From Methanolobus vulcani (GTDB taxonomy: Archaea > Halobacteriota > Methanosarcinia > Methanosarcinales > Methanosarcinaceae): DNA of 64,000 nt. Below the pieces are notes generated by a model. The model was not told the DNA's origin. It worked only from the letters and a program-made list of their open reading frames with translations, and made no database searches. Shown here piece by piece: positions 8,774-17,704 of the stretch. The stretch spans positions 124,001-188,000 of the forward strand of contig NZ_VIAQ01000015.1 in assembly GCF_006546655.1 (NCBI RefSeq). The letters run 5' to 3'. Both the position numbers and the translations under genes were made by a program. The first letter of the stretch is position 1. Each line of letters begins with the position of its first letter.

Positions 8774-9118
8774 TTAAAGGTCTTCCTTATTGTCGGAGTC
8801 TACTAATTTGTCTATCTTGGCTTCAAGACTTGAAATTATATCTTTAAGTTCCCTGACTTCATCCTTTGTTGCAACATCTGCCTTGGTGATGGTATCCTGG
8901 ACTTTTGATGAGATCTTCTTTTCAAGTTCTTCCTTCTGCTTCTTCTGTTCGTCCATTACTTCACGGACAAACTTCTTGCCTTCTTCCTTTTTGATCTCCC
9001 CATTTTCGACAAGATCATCAGTGATGTCCTGTATCTTTTCTTCAGTCAGTGCCCATAAGCCAATTCCAAAAAGACCAACTTTTTTCATGACTTCTGTGAT
9101 GTCTGTAACGTCTTTCAT
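8774..9118 (-). CDS. Phasin-like coiled-coil protein
   Basis: 114 residues: a short hydrophobic helix near the N-terminus (VGLFGIGLWALTEEKIQDITDDLV) followed by a long charged coiled coil (KKEEGKKFVREVMDEQKKQKEELEKKI). This layout is that of the PhaI/phasin family, which coats polyhydroxyalkanoate granules in bacteria. In methanogens, which are not known to make such granules, the role is open; binding to a membrane or protein surface is plausible. First gene of a two-gene unit with the hypothetical protein downstream. Confidence 0.65.
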   Translation of the reverse strand: MKDVTDITEVMKKVGLFGIGLWALTEEKIQDITDDLVENGEIKKEEGKKFVREVMDEQKKQKEELEKKISSKVQDTITKADVATKDEVRELKDIISSLEAKIDKLVDSDNKEDL

Positions 9119-9207
9119 TTTAAACCTCCAATGATTAATTAGCAGGTGTTAGAATAAAAATCTTGTTCTGGAAATATGACTACGTCTGGAACTAATATAC
9201 CAGCAGC

Positions 9208-9237
9208 AAAAAAAGAGTTGCGGGCCCGAAGGCCAAC
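9208..9237 (-). terminator. UUCG-hairpin terminator of atwA
   Basis: Downstream of the atwA stop the minus strand reads GGCC-TTCG-GGCC, a GC stem closed by a cUUCGg tetraloop, with outer GTT/AAC pairs after a small bulge. Seven T follow (9208-9214). Confidence 0.75.
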
Positions 9238-9241
9238 GTGA

Positions 9242-10963
9242 TTAATTCTCTACAAGTTCATGCAGGTCATGCTCGAGATACTTTGCATTGCTCATTTCAA
9301 TGAGCTTCTGGCAAACATCTTCCGGGCTTCCATCCATTGTGATCTCTGCATCGTCTATAAGAATAGCCCTATGTGCCGCTTCCTTTACAAAATCGGTATG
9401 ATGACTTACAAACACAATTGTAGTGCCGAATTTCCTGTTTATGTTCTTCAGGGAATTGGTCACATCCCTGAGTGTCACAGGGTCAAGGTCACCGAATGGT
9501 TCGTCAAGCATGAGTATTTCAGGACTTGTGACAAGTGCCAGTGCTATGTATGCCCTGACATGTTCTCCACCGCTTATCTGGTATGGTGTTTTGTCCAGGA
9601 TTGACATTGGAAGGTCAAGTGTTTCAAAAACCTCGGCAGCTTGAGTGTCAACAGTGCCTTTGGTTATTGAAGGGAATAGTTTTGCATAAATGTCAATGGA
9701 TAAACCAATCTCACGGAGAGCCTTGTCCTTTTCTTCCTCGGTAACTTCAGTTATCCTGTAAAGTGTATCGAGATTTTCATCAGAGATGCCAAGTTCAGCA
9801 GCTTTCTTCCTTGCATACTCCAGAGAACCTTCGCCTTTCAGACGGAGTCTGAATGCCAGTTGGTCTCTTATTGTAGAGTGTGGCGACAGGGTGAAATCCT
9901 GGTGCATAATGCTCATCTTACTGCGAAGATCCAGGCGTTGTATGGTAAAATCAATGATATTGAGCCACTTTCCGTCATGAAGGTATGTGATCTCTCCTTC
10001 TTTAGGGAATCTGAGACCTTCTATCATTTTAAGTAGTGTTGTCTTTCCGGAACCCGATGGTCCGATAAGGGCAGTTATCTCTCCTTTATTTATGTCAAGG
10101 GAAAGGTCTTCGAATTTCAGGACTTCTCCTACACGCAGCAGAGCAAAGCGGTTTGAAAGTCTTCTCACTTTTATGATAGGTTCCTTGCTGGTAATCTCTG
10201 CCAGAGGAGTCTGCTCTTTGATATCCTTTAGGAAATGTTTCAGCACATCTTTAGCTTCTCCAGTTTCGATAACTTTTCCTTCTTCAAGGTAAACAACCTT
10301 GTCTGCAAGGTAAAGGTGGATCTCCGGTAGGTGTGAAACAACAACAATCGGAATGTTAAGTTCTTTTCTGATGTCTTTTATTACATCAAGCATCTCCTGT
10401 TTTGTACCGGGATCGGTCATTGTTACCGGTTCGTCAAGGAGTAGAAGTTTTGGTTTTGCTGCAAGCTGGCGGGCAAGTATGAGTCTCTGTTTCTCGCCAC
10501 CGCTTAACAGGTTTGAAGAGTGTTTTGCTTTGTGTTCAAGCCTGACAAGGCGCATGTAGTACATTGCCTCTTCGTACATCTCATCATAATGAAGTGCATC
10601 TGGCTCAGGTAATCCTTCGTGACCTTCTATAATGTAATTCAGCTTGCGAATGATATTTTCAATGGCAGGGCCGTTCCAGAGTCCGAAATTGCGCTGAAGG
10701 TGTATTGCACTGTTGTGGGTCAGGAATTTGATTTTTTCCCTTTCAGGATTTGGTTCTATCCTTTCTCCATTCAGCTCAAAGTAACCGGAATCAAAGTCCT
10801 CAATACCACGAAGAATCTTCAAAATAGTAGTTTTCCCACTGCCGCTCTTTCCGGTAATTCCTAATATTTCACCGTCTGCAACATCAAAACTTACATTATC
10901 AAGAACTCTTTTTTTGTCACCATTGAACTCGTATTCTTTAACGATATTCCGTACTTCAAGCAT
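9242..10963 (-). CDS. atwA: Methyl-coenzyme M reductase system component A2 (AtwA)
   Basis: A soluble twin ABC-type ATPase without membrane segments that takes part in ATP-dependent reductive activation of methyl-coenzyme M reductase. First cassette: Walker A GKSGSGKT at residues 38-45, signature LSGGEKQR at about 153, Walker B LLLLDEP at about 173. Second cassette: Walker A GPSGSGKT at about 301, signature ISGGEHVRA at about 463, Walker B LMLDEP at about 484. The insert between the second Walker A and signature, about 150 residues, is characteristic of A2. Start: the ATG at 10961-10963 has GGAGGT six bases upstream; a TTG two codons earlier is less likely. It lies downstream of the GGGP synthase gene but after an oligo-T tract. 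Confidence 0.93.
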   Translation of the reverse strand: MLEVRNIVKEYEFNGDKKRVLDNVSFDVADGEILGITGKSGSGKTTILKILRGIEDFDSGYFELNGERIEPNPEREKIKFLTHNSAIHLQRNFGLWNGPAIENIIRKLNYIIEGHEGLPEPDALHYDEMYEEAMYYMRLVRLEHKAKHSSNLLSGGEKQRLILARQLAAKPKLLLLDEPVTMTDPGTKQEMLDVIKDIRKELNIPIVVVSHLPEIHLYLADKVVYLEEGKVIETGEAKDVLKHFLKDIKEQTPLAEITSKEPIIKVRRLSNRFALLRVGEVLKFEDLSLDINKGEITALIGPSGSGKTTLLKMIEGLRFPKEGEITYLHDGKWLNIIDFTIQRLDLRSKMSIMHQDFTLSPHSTIRDQLAFRLRLKGEGSLEYARKKAAELGISDENLDTLYRITEVTEEEKDKALREIGLSIDIYAKLFPSITKGTVDTQAAEVFETLDLPMSILDKTPYQISGGEHVRAYIALALVTSPEILMLDEPFGDLDPVTLRDVTNSLKNINRKFGTTIVFVSHHTDFVKEAAHRAILIDDAEITMDGSPEDVCQKLIEMSNAKYLEHDLHELVEN

Positions 10964-11025
10964 TGTCAAACCTCCATGGGTTATTTCGGTCTGAAGGCAA
11001 ATAAAAGAAAAAGGTAATCCTTCAA

Positions 11026-11769
11026 CTATTTCTTAATGGCTGAAACCAGCTCTTCTACCTTGGCAGTAACGTTAGAACTCTCTTCAAGGATAGTTCCTGT
11101 AACTATCATGTCCGCTCCGGCAAGAGCACACATCTTTGCAGTCTCTCCATCACGTATTCCTCCGCCAACTATCAGTTTGTTGTCTCCGAGGACGTGTTTG
11201 ACCGCACCTATCATTTCCGGAGTGACCGGTGAATCTGCACCGGATCCTGCTTCAAGATAGGTATAGTGCATACCAAGATATTTTCCTGCAAGTGCGTATG
11301 CTACTGCAAGTTCTGGTTTGCGTTTTGGTATGAGCTTTGCATCACCTACCCAGCCAACAGTTCCTCCCGGCTCTACTATAATATATGCCATGGAGATGGG
11401 TTCAATTCCACTCTTGTAAACAACCGGAGCGCCCATTGCCTGATTGGTGGTGATGTAGTTAATATCACGGGAATTAAGTAAGCTCATAAAAAATATAGCA
11501 TCGGCATGTTTGCTGACGCCTGATGCATTTCCCGGGAATAATATTGTGGGTTTGTCTGTTCTCTCTTTTATTTTTAGGAGCGTCTGGTCAAGGAGCACTC
11601 CTCCGGCTCCTGTGGAACCACCGACCATTATAGCATCTGTTCCCCCGAGCGTAGCAGCATGAGCTATTTCTGCTGCCTGATCCGGGGTTTGTGATGCCGG
11701 GTCGATAAGTGTCAAGTGAACTGTACCTTCGCTTTCAGCGATCTTATCAAGGTACTCTTCCACTTGCAT
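11026..11769 (-). CDS. Geranylgeranylglyceryl phosphate synthase
   Basis: TIM-barrel prenyltransferase that joins geranylgeranyl diphosphate to sn-glycerol-1-phosphate, the first committed step of archaeal ether lipids. Recognised from HLTLIDPASQT, MVGGSTGAGG, LFPGNASGVSKHADAIFFMSLLNS, YTYLEAGSGADSPV and the phosphate-binding VGGGIRDGETA. The proper start is the ATG at 11767-11769 (MQVEEYLDKI): the same reading frame continues upstream, but that stretch is the L40e gene in another frame. A TGATC motif lies just ahead. It is 8 bp downstream of L40e, in one operon. Confidence 0.92.
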   Translation of the reverse strand: MQVEEYLDKIAESEGTVHLTLIDPASQTPDQAAEIAHAATLGGTDAIMVGGSTGAGGVLLDQTLLKIKERTDKPTILFPGNASGVSKHADAIFFMSLLNSRDINYITTNQAMGAPVVYKSGIEPISMAYIIVEPGGTVGWVGDAKLIPKRKPELAVAYALAGKYLGMHYTYLEAGSGADSPVTPEMIGAVKHVLGDNKLIVGGGIRDGETAKMCALAGADMIVTGTILEESSNVTAKVEELVSAIKK

Positions 11770-11777
11770 GAGAACGA

Positions 11778-11927
11778 TCAGCCGCCTCTTGATTCCTTGG
11801 ACTTCATGCGTAGGCTTTTGCCGCCGCATTTTCTGCATCTTGTTGCACGTACTGCATTGCGTGCATTGCAGTCCATACAGATCTTCTTAATCAGTATTCT
11901 GTTTTCAGCTTCTGGAAATCTTGCCAT
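11778..11927 (-). CDS. rpl40e: 50S ribosomal protein L40e
   Basis: A 49-residue, strongly basic zinc-ribbon protein of the large ribosomal subunit. It begins [20 protein letters not shown], continues through two CxxC-type pairs (CMDCNARN and CRKCGG) and ends in a basic tail KSKESRGG. A ribosome site AGGTGA sits six bases before the ATG. It is too short for default gene calling and is partly hidden by an overlong reading of the GGGP synthase frame. It heads the operon with GGGP synthase, linking translation to membrane lipid synthesis. Confidence 0.92.
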   Translation of the reverse strand: MARFPEAENRILIKKICMDCNARNAVRATRCRKCGGKSLRMKSKESRGG

Positions 11928-12106
11928 TATTTTTCACCTGAATGATTATGATATGTAATTAGGATAATAGGCTGCTTACATGATGCTCAAAACATATAAT
12001 TGTTTTGGCAAATTCCAAGCTCATTTCATGTCCTATTGATTAGTTCTGAGACTACTTTCTATGGTATAAATATTGCTGCTAATTTTCTCTTTTTCAGGAC
12101 TAAGTA

Positions 12107-12115
12107 TTTATAAAA
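12107..12115 (+). promoter_or_regulatory. TATA box of the double winged-helix gene
   Basis: TTTATAAAA centred about 26 bases before the ATG at 12137, with no ribosome site between. Transcription should start at or next to the start codon, giving a leaderless mRNA. Confidence 0.6.
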
Positions 12116-12136
12116 ATTCATCATTAATAATGAACG

Positions 12137-12790
12137 ATGGATATGTCAAAAGAGGATCTGGAACAAAGAAAGAAGGAATGGTATGCAAGGATGAAGAATG
12201 AGGGTAAGCTCAACAGGGACCCAAAAGAGGATCATGACGCAAAACTGAAGACCCTGCAAAATCCTGTAAGAAGGAATATCATCACAAGCCTGAATAAAAA
12301 GAAGATGACATTTGACGAGCTAAAGACCGAATTCAACCTTGATGACATGCCGCTAAAACTGCATCTGGGGATGCTTGAGGATACTCTGTACATTGAAAAA
12401 GAAGATGAGCATACTTATGTTATCACACCACGTGGTGAGGAATATCTTGAGAGTGTAGAGCCAAAGGACGACCTGAAGGTAAGATGGCAGGAATGGCACG
12501 AGAAAGCAAAGAAAGAAGGAAAACTCAAGGAGAACCCTACTGAGGACCATAAGGCAGGCCTGAGAACTATGCAGAATCCCACTCGCAGACACATTGTTGA
12601 AAATCTGGGTGAAGGAAAAATGACCTATGACGAGATCAAGGAAAAGTTCGATCTTAATGATATGCAGGCCAGACTGAATCTCGATATGCTTGTGGATACT
12701 CTCTACATTGAAAAAGAGGACGACACAACTTACGTTCTGACACCACGCGGCGAGGCATTCCTTGTGAATGTTGATCCGAAGCACCTGTAA
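12137..12790 (+). CDS. Tandem winged-helix regulator with internal duplication
   Basis: 217 residues made of two copies of the same unit of about 105 residues. Each has a charged lead (WYARMKNEGKL / WHEKAKKEGKL), a short ED-H motif, then an ArsR-like winged helix (LQNPVRRNIITSL ... MTFDELKTEFNLDD / MQNPTRRHIVENL ... MTYDEIKEKFDLND) and a wing ending ITPRGEEYL / LTPRGEAFL. Two DNA-binding heads in one chain imply recognition of a direct or inverted double site as a monomer. No effector domain is visible. The ATG at 12137 fits a leaderless start; ATG 12143 is an alternative. Target genes are unknown. Confidence 0.8.
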   Translation: MDMSKEDLEQRKKEWYARMKNEGKLNRDPKEDHDAKLKTLQNPVRRNIITSLNKKKMTFDELKTEFNLDDMPLKLHLGMLEDTLYIEKEDEHTYVITPRGEEYLESVEPKDDLKVRWQEWHEKAKKEGKLKENPTEDHKAGLRTMQNPTRRHIVENLGEGKMTYDEIKEKFDLNDMQARLNLDMLVDTLYIEKEDDTTYVLTPRGEAFLVNVDPKHL

Positions 12791-12801
12791 TTATATTTTT
12801 C

Positions 12802-12830
12802 CGGGCGGGCTTGTATTTGTTGCCTGCCCG
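12802..12830. terminator. Hairpin between convergent genes
   Basis: Nine-pair stem CGGGCGGGC / GCCTGCCCG with one G-U pair and an 11-base loop, lying between the ends of the winged-helix gene and the DUF3795 gene. No long T tract follows on either strand, so its role as terminator is moderate. Confidence 0.45.
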
Positions 12831-12869
12831 TAAATAGTTCGATATATGTAAGATACAGATATATTTGAT

Positions 12870-13130
12870 CTATTCTTCATTGGTCCATATTCTACATTGC
12901 TCAATTTTGATCAATGGATCAAAACCTTGTTCTTTTCCCATATTGGAAAGCATTTCACAGGGAAATATTTCACATTCACCACAATGATTGAGTTCTTTTG
13001 CTTCACAACATGTTTTTACACCACATTCTCCTCCCCAGAATGTTTTTTCCATGTTTAAGCATCCAGTGCATGAAACCTGTTCTTTACGCTCACATGAATC
13101 ACAAAGTACTCCGCATCTAGATTCAAACAT
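12870..13130 (-). CDS. DUF3795 cysteine-rich protein
   Basis: A small cytosolic protein with 11 Cys in about 86 residues. The pattern (SRCGVLCDSCERKEQVSCTGC, then GGECGVKTCCEAKELNHCGEC, then FPCEML) is that of DUF3795, a presumed zinc- or iron-sulfur-binding family frequent in methanogens. I prefer the ATG at 13128-13130 (MFESRCG) with GAGGA five bases upstream; ATG 13142 is an alternative. It is transcribed alone, convergent with the winged-helix gene. Function unknown. Confidence 0.75.
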   Translation of the reverse strand: MFESRCGVLCDSCERKEQVSCTGCLNMEKTFWGGECGVKTCCEAKELNHCGECEIFPCEMLSNMGKEQGFDPLIKIEQCRIWTNEE

Positions 13131-13233
13131 AACATTCCTCATTTTTGCCGATAATTTCTTTCTGAAAGGTAGCAATCATATTTTCTAAGCTTCAGGATAT
13201 TGACAATTCTAAAACTACTTATTGTTCACCCAA

Positions 13234-14142
13234 TTAATTATTTTTTCTAAAAAGATAGATACATAGCAATACAACAGCAACTGCCGTTGCTCCCGCAAAT
13301 CCCTGGATTGTCATCTGTTCAGCTTCGGAAGATTGTAGGTAACTGCTGTTTGAATCTTCTTCATCGAGCTTGACATCTTTTGTTATACTGTAAAGTTCAA
13401 GCATCAACTGAGAATCCTCTGTTGTTGTAGTATTGGGATATCTTTCCCAGACGCCCCGGATTTTATTTTTGTATTCCTCCTTCATCTCTTCTGAAATATT
13501 GGAATTATCAATGTATCTTATAACTTCAACCTGACCTTCGGGAACGTATGCGACAAAAGCAAACAGGCCATATGGAAGGTTAACCACTTCCACCAAAGAT
13601 TTCTGTATTTCCAGATATTCCTCAGTACCGCACACTACTAACAAATAGTTCATGAGTTCGGACTCGGACTGCACTTCCACTGGTTGCATTGCTTCCAGTT
13701 CCTCCGGACTATATATGCTGAAAGCTTCCTCTTCAATCATAGGTCCAATTTCAGCCATAAATGGATAATCATATACAGTAATATTGAATGGGTATCTATC
13801 CCATACATCCTGTAGCCCGCTCTTATATCTTTCCTTTTCTTCTTCAGAGACACTAAAATTGTCGATATATCCCATATAAACAGTTTGACTTTCAGGTCTA
13901 GTAGCGGCAAAGGCAAGCGCCCGATATGGCATTCTCTTGACAACATCCGGTAGGGAAGCCTGTAATGCCAAATAATCTTCAACTTCCTGCATTCCTTCTT
14001 CACCTAATTCGGCTTCAAATTCTTCAAGCTTTAATTGAGCAGCATCCTTTTCTTCCTCTTCAGTCGAGGACATTGCAGGTTGTATCAGGCACAGACACAA
14101 TACCATAGCAACAATGTATAACATTAACAATCTGATTTTCAT
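13234..14142 (-). CDS. Exported membrane-anchored protein with an internal duplication
   Basis: The N-terminal signal peptide (LLMLYIVAMVLCLCLIQPA) and a C-terminal transmembrane helix with basic end (AVAVVLLCIYLFRKNN) predict an outward-facing anchored protein. The ectodomain holds two copies of a unit of about 70 residues: MPYRALAFAATRPESQTV-YMGYIDNFSVSEEEKERY...DVWDRYP and LPYGLFAFVAYVPEGQVEV-IRYIDNSNISEEMKEEY...GVWERYP. It is highly acidic. I do not recognise the family. A start 12 codons upstream (14178) is possible but has no better ribosome site. Confidence 0.65.
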   Translation of the reverse strand: MKIRLLMLYIVAMVLCLCLIQPAMSSTEEEEKDAAQLKLEEFEAELGEEGMQEVEDYLALQASLPDVVKRMPYRALAFAATRPESQTVYMGYIDNFSVSEEEKERYKSGLQDVWDRYPFNITVYDYPFMAEIGPMIEEEAFSIYSPEELEAMQPVEVQSESELMNYLLVVCGTEEYLEIQKSLVEVVNLPYGLFAFVAYVPEGQVEVIRYIDNSNISEEMKEEYKNKIRGVWERYPNTTTTEDSQLMLELYSITKDVKLDEEDSNSSYLQSSEAEQMTIQGFAGATAVAVVLLCIYLFRKNN

Positions 14143-14335
14143 TCCTTTACAAATCCGGCGGTGTTCTTGTTTTTGCATTTCAGTTATCTATTCTGACTTG
14201 CAGATTATTCAGTTTCATTCTGATACTGAATTTTTCTATTTTATACAAATAATCACATATAGTCCATTAAAAAATTTATGGCCATAATCTCCAACTAAAA
14301 AAATAGACAGATAGTTAACAAATGCTAAAATGGGA

Positions 14336-14371
14336 ATCAAAAAAAGAAAATAAATGAGGTACATGACCTCA
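14336..14371 (-). terminator. Hairpin terminator of the gatCAB operon
   Basis: Stem TGAGGT / ACCTCA with a five-base loop at 14355-14371, followed on the minus strand by TTTATTTTCTTTTTTTG. It begins a few bases beyond the gatB stop codon. Confidence 0.75.
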
Positions 14372-14377
14372 CTAAAA

Positions 14378-15799
14378 TCACTCATTCAGTTTTGCAAGCA
14401 CTTTCTCTCTTGCTTCACGGGCATCGGCACGTCCCTTTGTCTTCTGCATGACCTTGCCCACGATGAAGTTAAGGGATTTTTCCTTTCCTCCAAGGTAGTC
14501 CGCCACTGCGTCAGGGTTCTCGGCAATTGCTTCTTCAACTGCTGTTGCAACGATGTCATCTTCCACCTTGAGAAGACCTTTCTTTTCAACAATGTCCTGT
14601 GGTTTGCCACCGTCATCAAGAACTGTACGTATGATCTCAACACCACTCTGTTCAGTGATTTTGTTACCTGTTACAAGCTCAACAACTGCAACGATGTCCT
14701 CTACTGTGAATGCATCGATACTGAGTTCACGGTAGTTTAGTTCACCTTTTAGGATGTCAGAAACCCATACGGCTGCGTCCTTCGGGTCAACCTTTGCCGC
14801 AACTTCTTCGAAGAAGTTAGCCACTTTTATCTCGGTGGTGAGTGCTCTTGCATGTGTTTCGCCAAGACCGTACTGCTCCATGAAACGCTCTCTCTTTGCG
14901 TCAGGAAGTTCCGGCAGAGTCTCGCGTATTCCCGGCACCCAGTCAGCAACTCTAAGAGGAACGAGGTCAGGTTCGGGGAAGTAACGGTAATCATGTTCTT
15001 CCTCCTTGGTACGCATGGAAATAGTTACTCCCCTTGCTTCATCGAAGTGCCTTGTCTCCATGACGATTTCTCCGCCACGTCTGATGTGGTTCTTCTGCCT
15101 CATAATCTCATAGACAAGAGCTCTCTCAAGACCCTTGAATGAAGAGATGTTCTTAACTTCAACACGGTCTCCCCAGAATACGGAAACGTTTGCGTCCGCC
15201 TTCATTGCACCTTCGAGGTCACCATCGAACACACCAAGATAGTCAAGTATGCTCTTGAGTTTCTCAAGATAACGTCTTGCTTCCTTTGGGCTTCTCATGT
15301 CAGGCTCACTGACGATTTCGATAAGTGTCATGCCTGAACGGTTGTAGTTGATAAGTGTACCCTTGGACCTGTCAATGGTTCCCATATGCTGCAATCTTGC
15401 AGGATCTTCTTCAATGTGGGCACGGGTGATACCAACTACGTGTTCCCCGTCCTCGCCTTCAATAATTATTTTCCCATTGGCTGCGATCGGGAAATCGTAC
15501 TGTGTAGTCTGGAAGTTCTTTGGAAGGTCAGGGTAGTAGTAATTCTTCCTGTGGAACTGGGTCTGCTCCACAATACTACAGTTAAGTGCAAGACCGACCT
15601 TTATGGCAAATTCCACTGCCTTCTCGTTAAGAACCGGCAGCGAACCTGGAAGTCCGAGACATACAGGACATACGTGTGTGTTTGGTTCGGAGTCATGGTA
15701 CTCTGTGGAACAACCACAGAACAACTTTGTCTTGAGCTTGTTCAGCTGGACGTGAACCTCAAGTCCAATTCTTATTCCGTCAGGGTTCTCGTAAACCAT
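14378..15799 (-). CDS. gatB: Asp/Glu-tRNA amidotransferase subunit B
   Basis: GatB binds the mischarged tRNA and phosphorylates the Asp or Glu so that ammonia from GatA can amidate it. Seen: IGLEVHVQL start, zinc-type CGCSTEYHDSEPNTHVCPVC, LPVLNEKAVEFAIKVGLALNC, FHRKNYYYPDLPKNFQTTQYD, the kinase-like core, and the C-terminal YqeY-like tail (NFIVGKVMQKTKGRADA). 473 residues, usual length. Its ATG overlaps the gatA stop by one base, so translation is coupled. Third gene of gatCAB. Together these supply Asn-tRNA in organisms lacking an asparaginyl-tRNA synthetase; archaea make Gln-tRNA with GatDE. Confidence 0.96.
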   Translation of the reverse strand: MVYENPDGIRIGLEVHVQLNKLKTKLFCGCSTEYHDSEPNTHVCPVCLGLPGSLPVLNEKAVEFAIKVGLALNCSIVEQTQFHRKNYYYPDLPKNFQTTQYDFPIAANGKIIIEGEDGEHVVGITRAHIEEDPARLQHMGTIDRSKGTLINYNRSGMTLIEIVSEPDMRSPKEARRYLEKLKSILDYLGVFDGDLEGAMKADANVSVFWGDRVEVKNISSFKGLERALVYEIMRQKNHIRRGGEIVMETRHFDEARGVTISMRTKEEEHDYRYFPEPDLVPLRVADWVPGIRETLPELPDAKRERFMEQYGLGETHARALTTEIKVANFFEEVAAKVDPKDAAVWVSDILKGELNYRELSIDAFTVEDIVAVVELVTGNKITEQSGVEIIRTVLDDGGKPQDIVEKKGLLKVEDDIVATAVEEAIAENPDAVADYLGGKEKSLNFIVGKVMQKTKGRADAREAREKVLAKLNE

Positions 15800-17226
15800 T
15801 ATGCCACCTCCGGAGGTCTTCTGGTGTGATGATCGGTATTCTGTTCGAAGCTGTAAGCAGCCCTGATGATGGTGTTCTCATCGAAGTGCTTACCGATTAT
15901 CTGGAGTCCCACAGGCATTCCATCTGATAATCCACATGGAACTGAGATGGATGGCACACCTGCGAGGTTGATCGGTACTGTGTTGACATCAGCAAGGTAA
16001 AGTGAAAGCGGGTCATCTATCTTCTCACCGATCTTGAATGCCGGTGCTGGCATTGTTGGTGCCATGAGCACATCAACGTTTGCAAGAGCCCTATCGAAGT
16101 CCTGCTTCACAAGTGTCCTTACCTGAAGTGCTTTGAGATAGTACTTATCATGATAACCTGCTGAAAGTGCATAGGTTCCGAGAAGTATCCTGCGTTTTAC
16201 TTCAGGGCCAAAGCCTTCTGCACGGGTCTTTGATGCCATTACGTGCCAGTTGTCACCATCTGCACGGTATCCGTATCTTGTTCCGTCAAAACGTGCAAGA
16301 TTTGATGAGGCTTCACTCATGGCTATAATATAATATGATGCAAGGGCATATTTTGTGTGTGGCATGGATACCTTCTCGTAGGTAGCTCCCATATCCTCGA
16401 ATTTTGATATTGAGTCCCACACTGCCTTTTCGACATTCTCATCGATGCCCTCTCCGAAGTATTCTTCGGGAACACCGATCTTCATGCCTTTTACATCGTC
16501 CTTCAGGGCATCGCTGTAAGTGTTCTCCCTGTTGATGGATGTGCTGTCCCTGCTATCGTAACCTGCTACAACATCCATGATGGTTGCAATGTCTGCTACG
16601 TTTGTTGCAAGGGGACCTATCTGCTCCAGTGAGTTTGCGTATGAGATGAGTCCGTACCTTGAAATGCATCCGTAGGTTGGTTTTATTCCGACTACTCCAC
16701 AGTATGCTGCAGGACACCTGACTGATCCTCCTGTGTCAGAACCAAGTGATACTGGTGCTTCGCCTGCTGCAACAACTGCTGCACTGCCACCTGATGACCC
16801 TCCGGGTACCCTGTCCATGTCCCATGGGTTGAATGTTGGTCCGTAGTAGCTTGATTCAGTGGACGTTCCCATGGCAAATTCGTCCATGTTCGTCTTTCCA
16901 AGAATTACTGCACCTGCTGCCTTCAATTTCTCAATGACATGTGCATCGTATGGTGGCACATATCCCTGAAGTATCTTTGATGAGCAGGTTGTGGAGAGTC
17001 CCTTTGTGGAAATGTTCTCCTTGATTGCGATTGGCACACCTGCAAGAGGGCCTTCATGACCGTTTGAGTCTATCTCACGGGCTGCGTTGATAGCCTCGTC
17101 AGAGACGGTGGTGAATCCGTTTATCTTGCTTTTGCCAATGGTTTCAATGTAAGAGGCAGTGACCTCTTCGGCTGAAGAGTCTGCAATTTTCTGTCTGATG
17201 CCTGAAATGTCTGTCCATGCTGCCAT
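15799..17226 (-). CDS. gatA: Asp/Glu-tRNA amidotransferase subunit A (amidase)
   Basis: Amidase-signature enzyme that releases ammonia from glutamine or asparagine for GatB. The Ser-cisSer-Lys triad is intact: Lys in [10 protein letters not shown], the Gly/Ser-rich [13 protein letters not shown], and the nucleophile Ser in [20 protein letters not shown] follows. 475 residues, usual length. It lies 9 bp after gatC and overlaps gatB by one base. Confidence 0.96.
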   Translation of the reverse strand: MAAWTDISGIRQKIADSSAEEVTASYIETIGKSKINGFTTVSDEAINAAREIDSNGHEGPLAGVPIAIKENISTKGLSTTCSSKILQGYVPPYDAHVIEKLKAAGAVILGKTNMDEFAMGTSTESSYYGPTFNPWDMDRVPGGSSGGSAAVVAAGEAPVSLGSDTGGSVRCPAAYCGVVGIKPTYGCISRYGLISYANSLEQIGPLATNVADIATIMDVVAGYDSRDSTSINRENTYSDALKDDVKGMKIGVPEEYFGEGIDENVEKAVWDSISKFEDMGATYEKVSMPHTKYALASYYIIAMSEASSNLARFDGTRYGYRADGDNWHVMASKTRAEGFGPEVKRRILLGTYALSAGYHDKYYLKALQVRTLVKQDFDRALANVDVLMAPTMPAPAFKIGEKIDDPLSLYLADVNTVPINLAGVPSISVPCGLSDGMPVGLQIIGKHFDENTIIRAAYSFEQNTDHHTRRPPEVA

Positions 17227-17235
17227 TTGTCCACC

Positions 17236-17517
17236 TCACATAATCTTTGGAGCTTTGAAGTTTCCTTCCTGCTTGTGTTCGGTGTTTGCAAGCACATCTT
17301 CCTGTGGCATCGATTCTGTGACTTCATCTTTCCTGAACACGTTCACAATGTCCGCTACATGGTATGTTGGCTTTACGCCTTCGGTGTCGACCTCATCGAG
17401 CTGCCCGAAATAGTCCAGTACGGAGTTAAGCTTCTCTGCATATGCATCAGATTCTTTTGCATCGATCTCGATACGTGCGAGCCAGCCTACGTGTTCTACC
17501 TCTTCTTTAGTGATCAT
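17236..17517 (-). CDS. gatC: Asp/Glu-tRNA amidotransferase subunit C
   Basis: A 93-residue clamp subunit that wraps around GatA and GatB. It starts MITKEEVEHVGWLARIEI and has the family blocks LNSVLDYFGQLDEVDTEGV and PTYHVADIVNVFRKDEV. First gene of the operon. Its promoter lies in the AT-rich gap shared with the divergent exporter operon. Confidence 0.93.
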   Translation of the reverse strand: MITKEEVEHVGWLARIEIDAKESDAYAEKLNSVLDYFGQLDEVDTEGVKPTYHVADIVNVFRKDEVTESMPQEDVLANTEHKQEGNFKAPKIM

Positions 17518-17639
17518 CGTAAGTTCCTCTAGTTGAAATGGGATATAGTTATAATATGTAATAATTTAAGTCTTAGAAAAGCAGGCGATTATATTAAAAA
17601 TGTTGGTTAAGGACGGAATCAATGTAGTTTTTATTTTAA

Positions 17640-17661
17640 TAATAACAAATTGCTGTTATTA
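17640..17661. promoter_or_regulatory. Upstream palindromic operator of the exporter operon
   Basis: Perfect eight-base arms TAATAACA and TGTTATTA around a six-base spacer. It ends six bases before the TATA box and is the mirror partner of the palindrome at 17677-17698. Confidence 0.6.
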
Positions 17662-17667
17662 ATCAAC

Positions 17668-17675
17668 TATATATT
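17668..17675 (+). promoter_or_regulatory. TATA box of the exporter operon
   Basis: TATATATT placed between two palindromes. A start about 26 bases on falls at about 17697, only a few bases before the ATG at 17705, so the mRNA is nearly leaderless. Confidence 0.6.
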
Positions 17676-17676
17676 T

Positions 17677-17698
17677 TGTTAGTAATGTCCTACTAACA
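17677..17698. promoter_or_regulatory. Downstream palindromic operator of the exporter operon
   Basis: Perfect eight-base arms TGTTAGTA and TACTAACA with a six-base spacer, occupying the space between TATA box and expected start site. A protein bound here would block polymerase. The half-site TACTAACA resembles the TAATAACA half-site of the upstream palindrome. Confidence 0.7.
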
Positions 17699-17704
17699 GA
17701 TATC

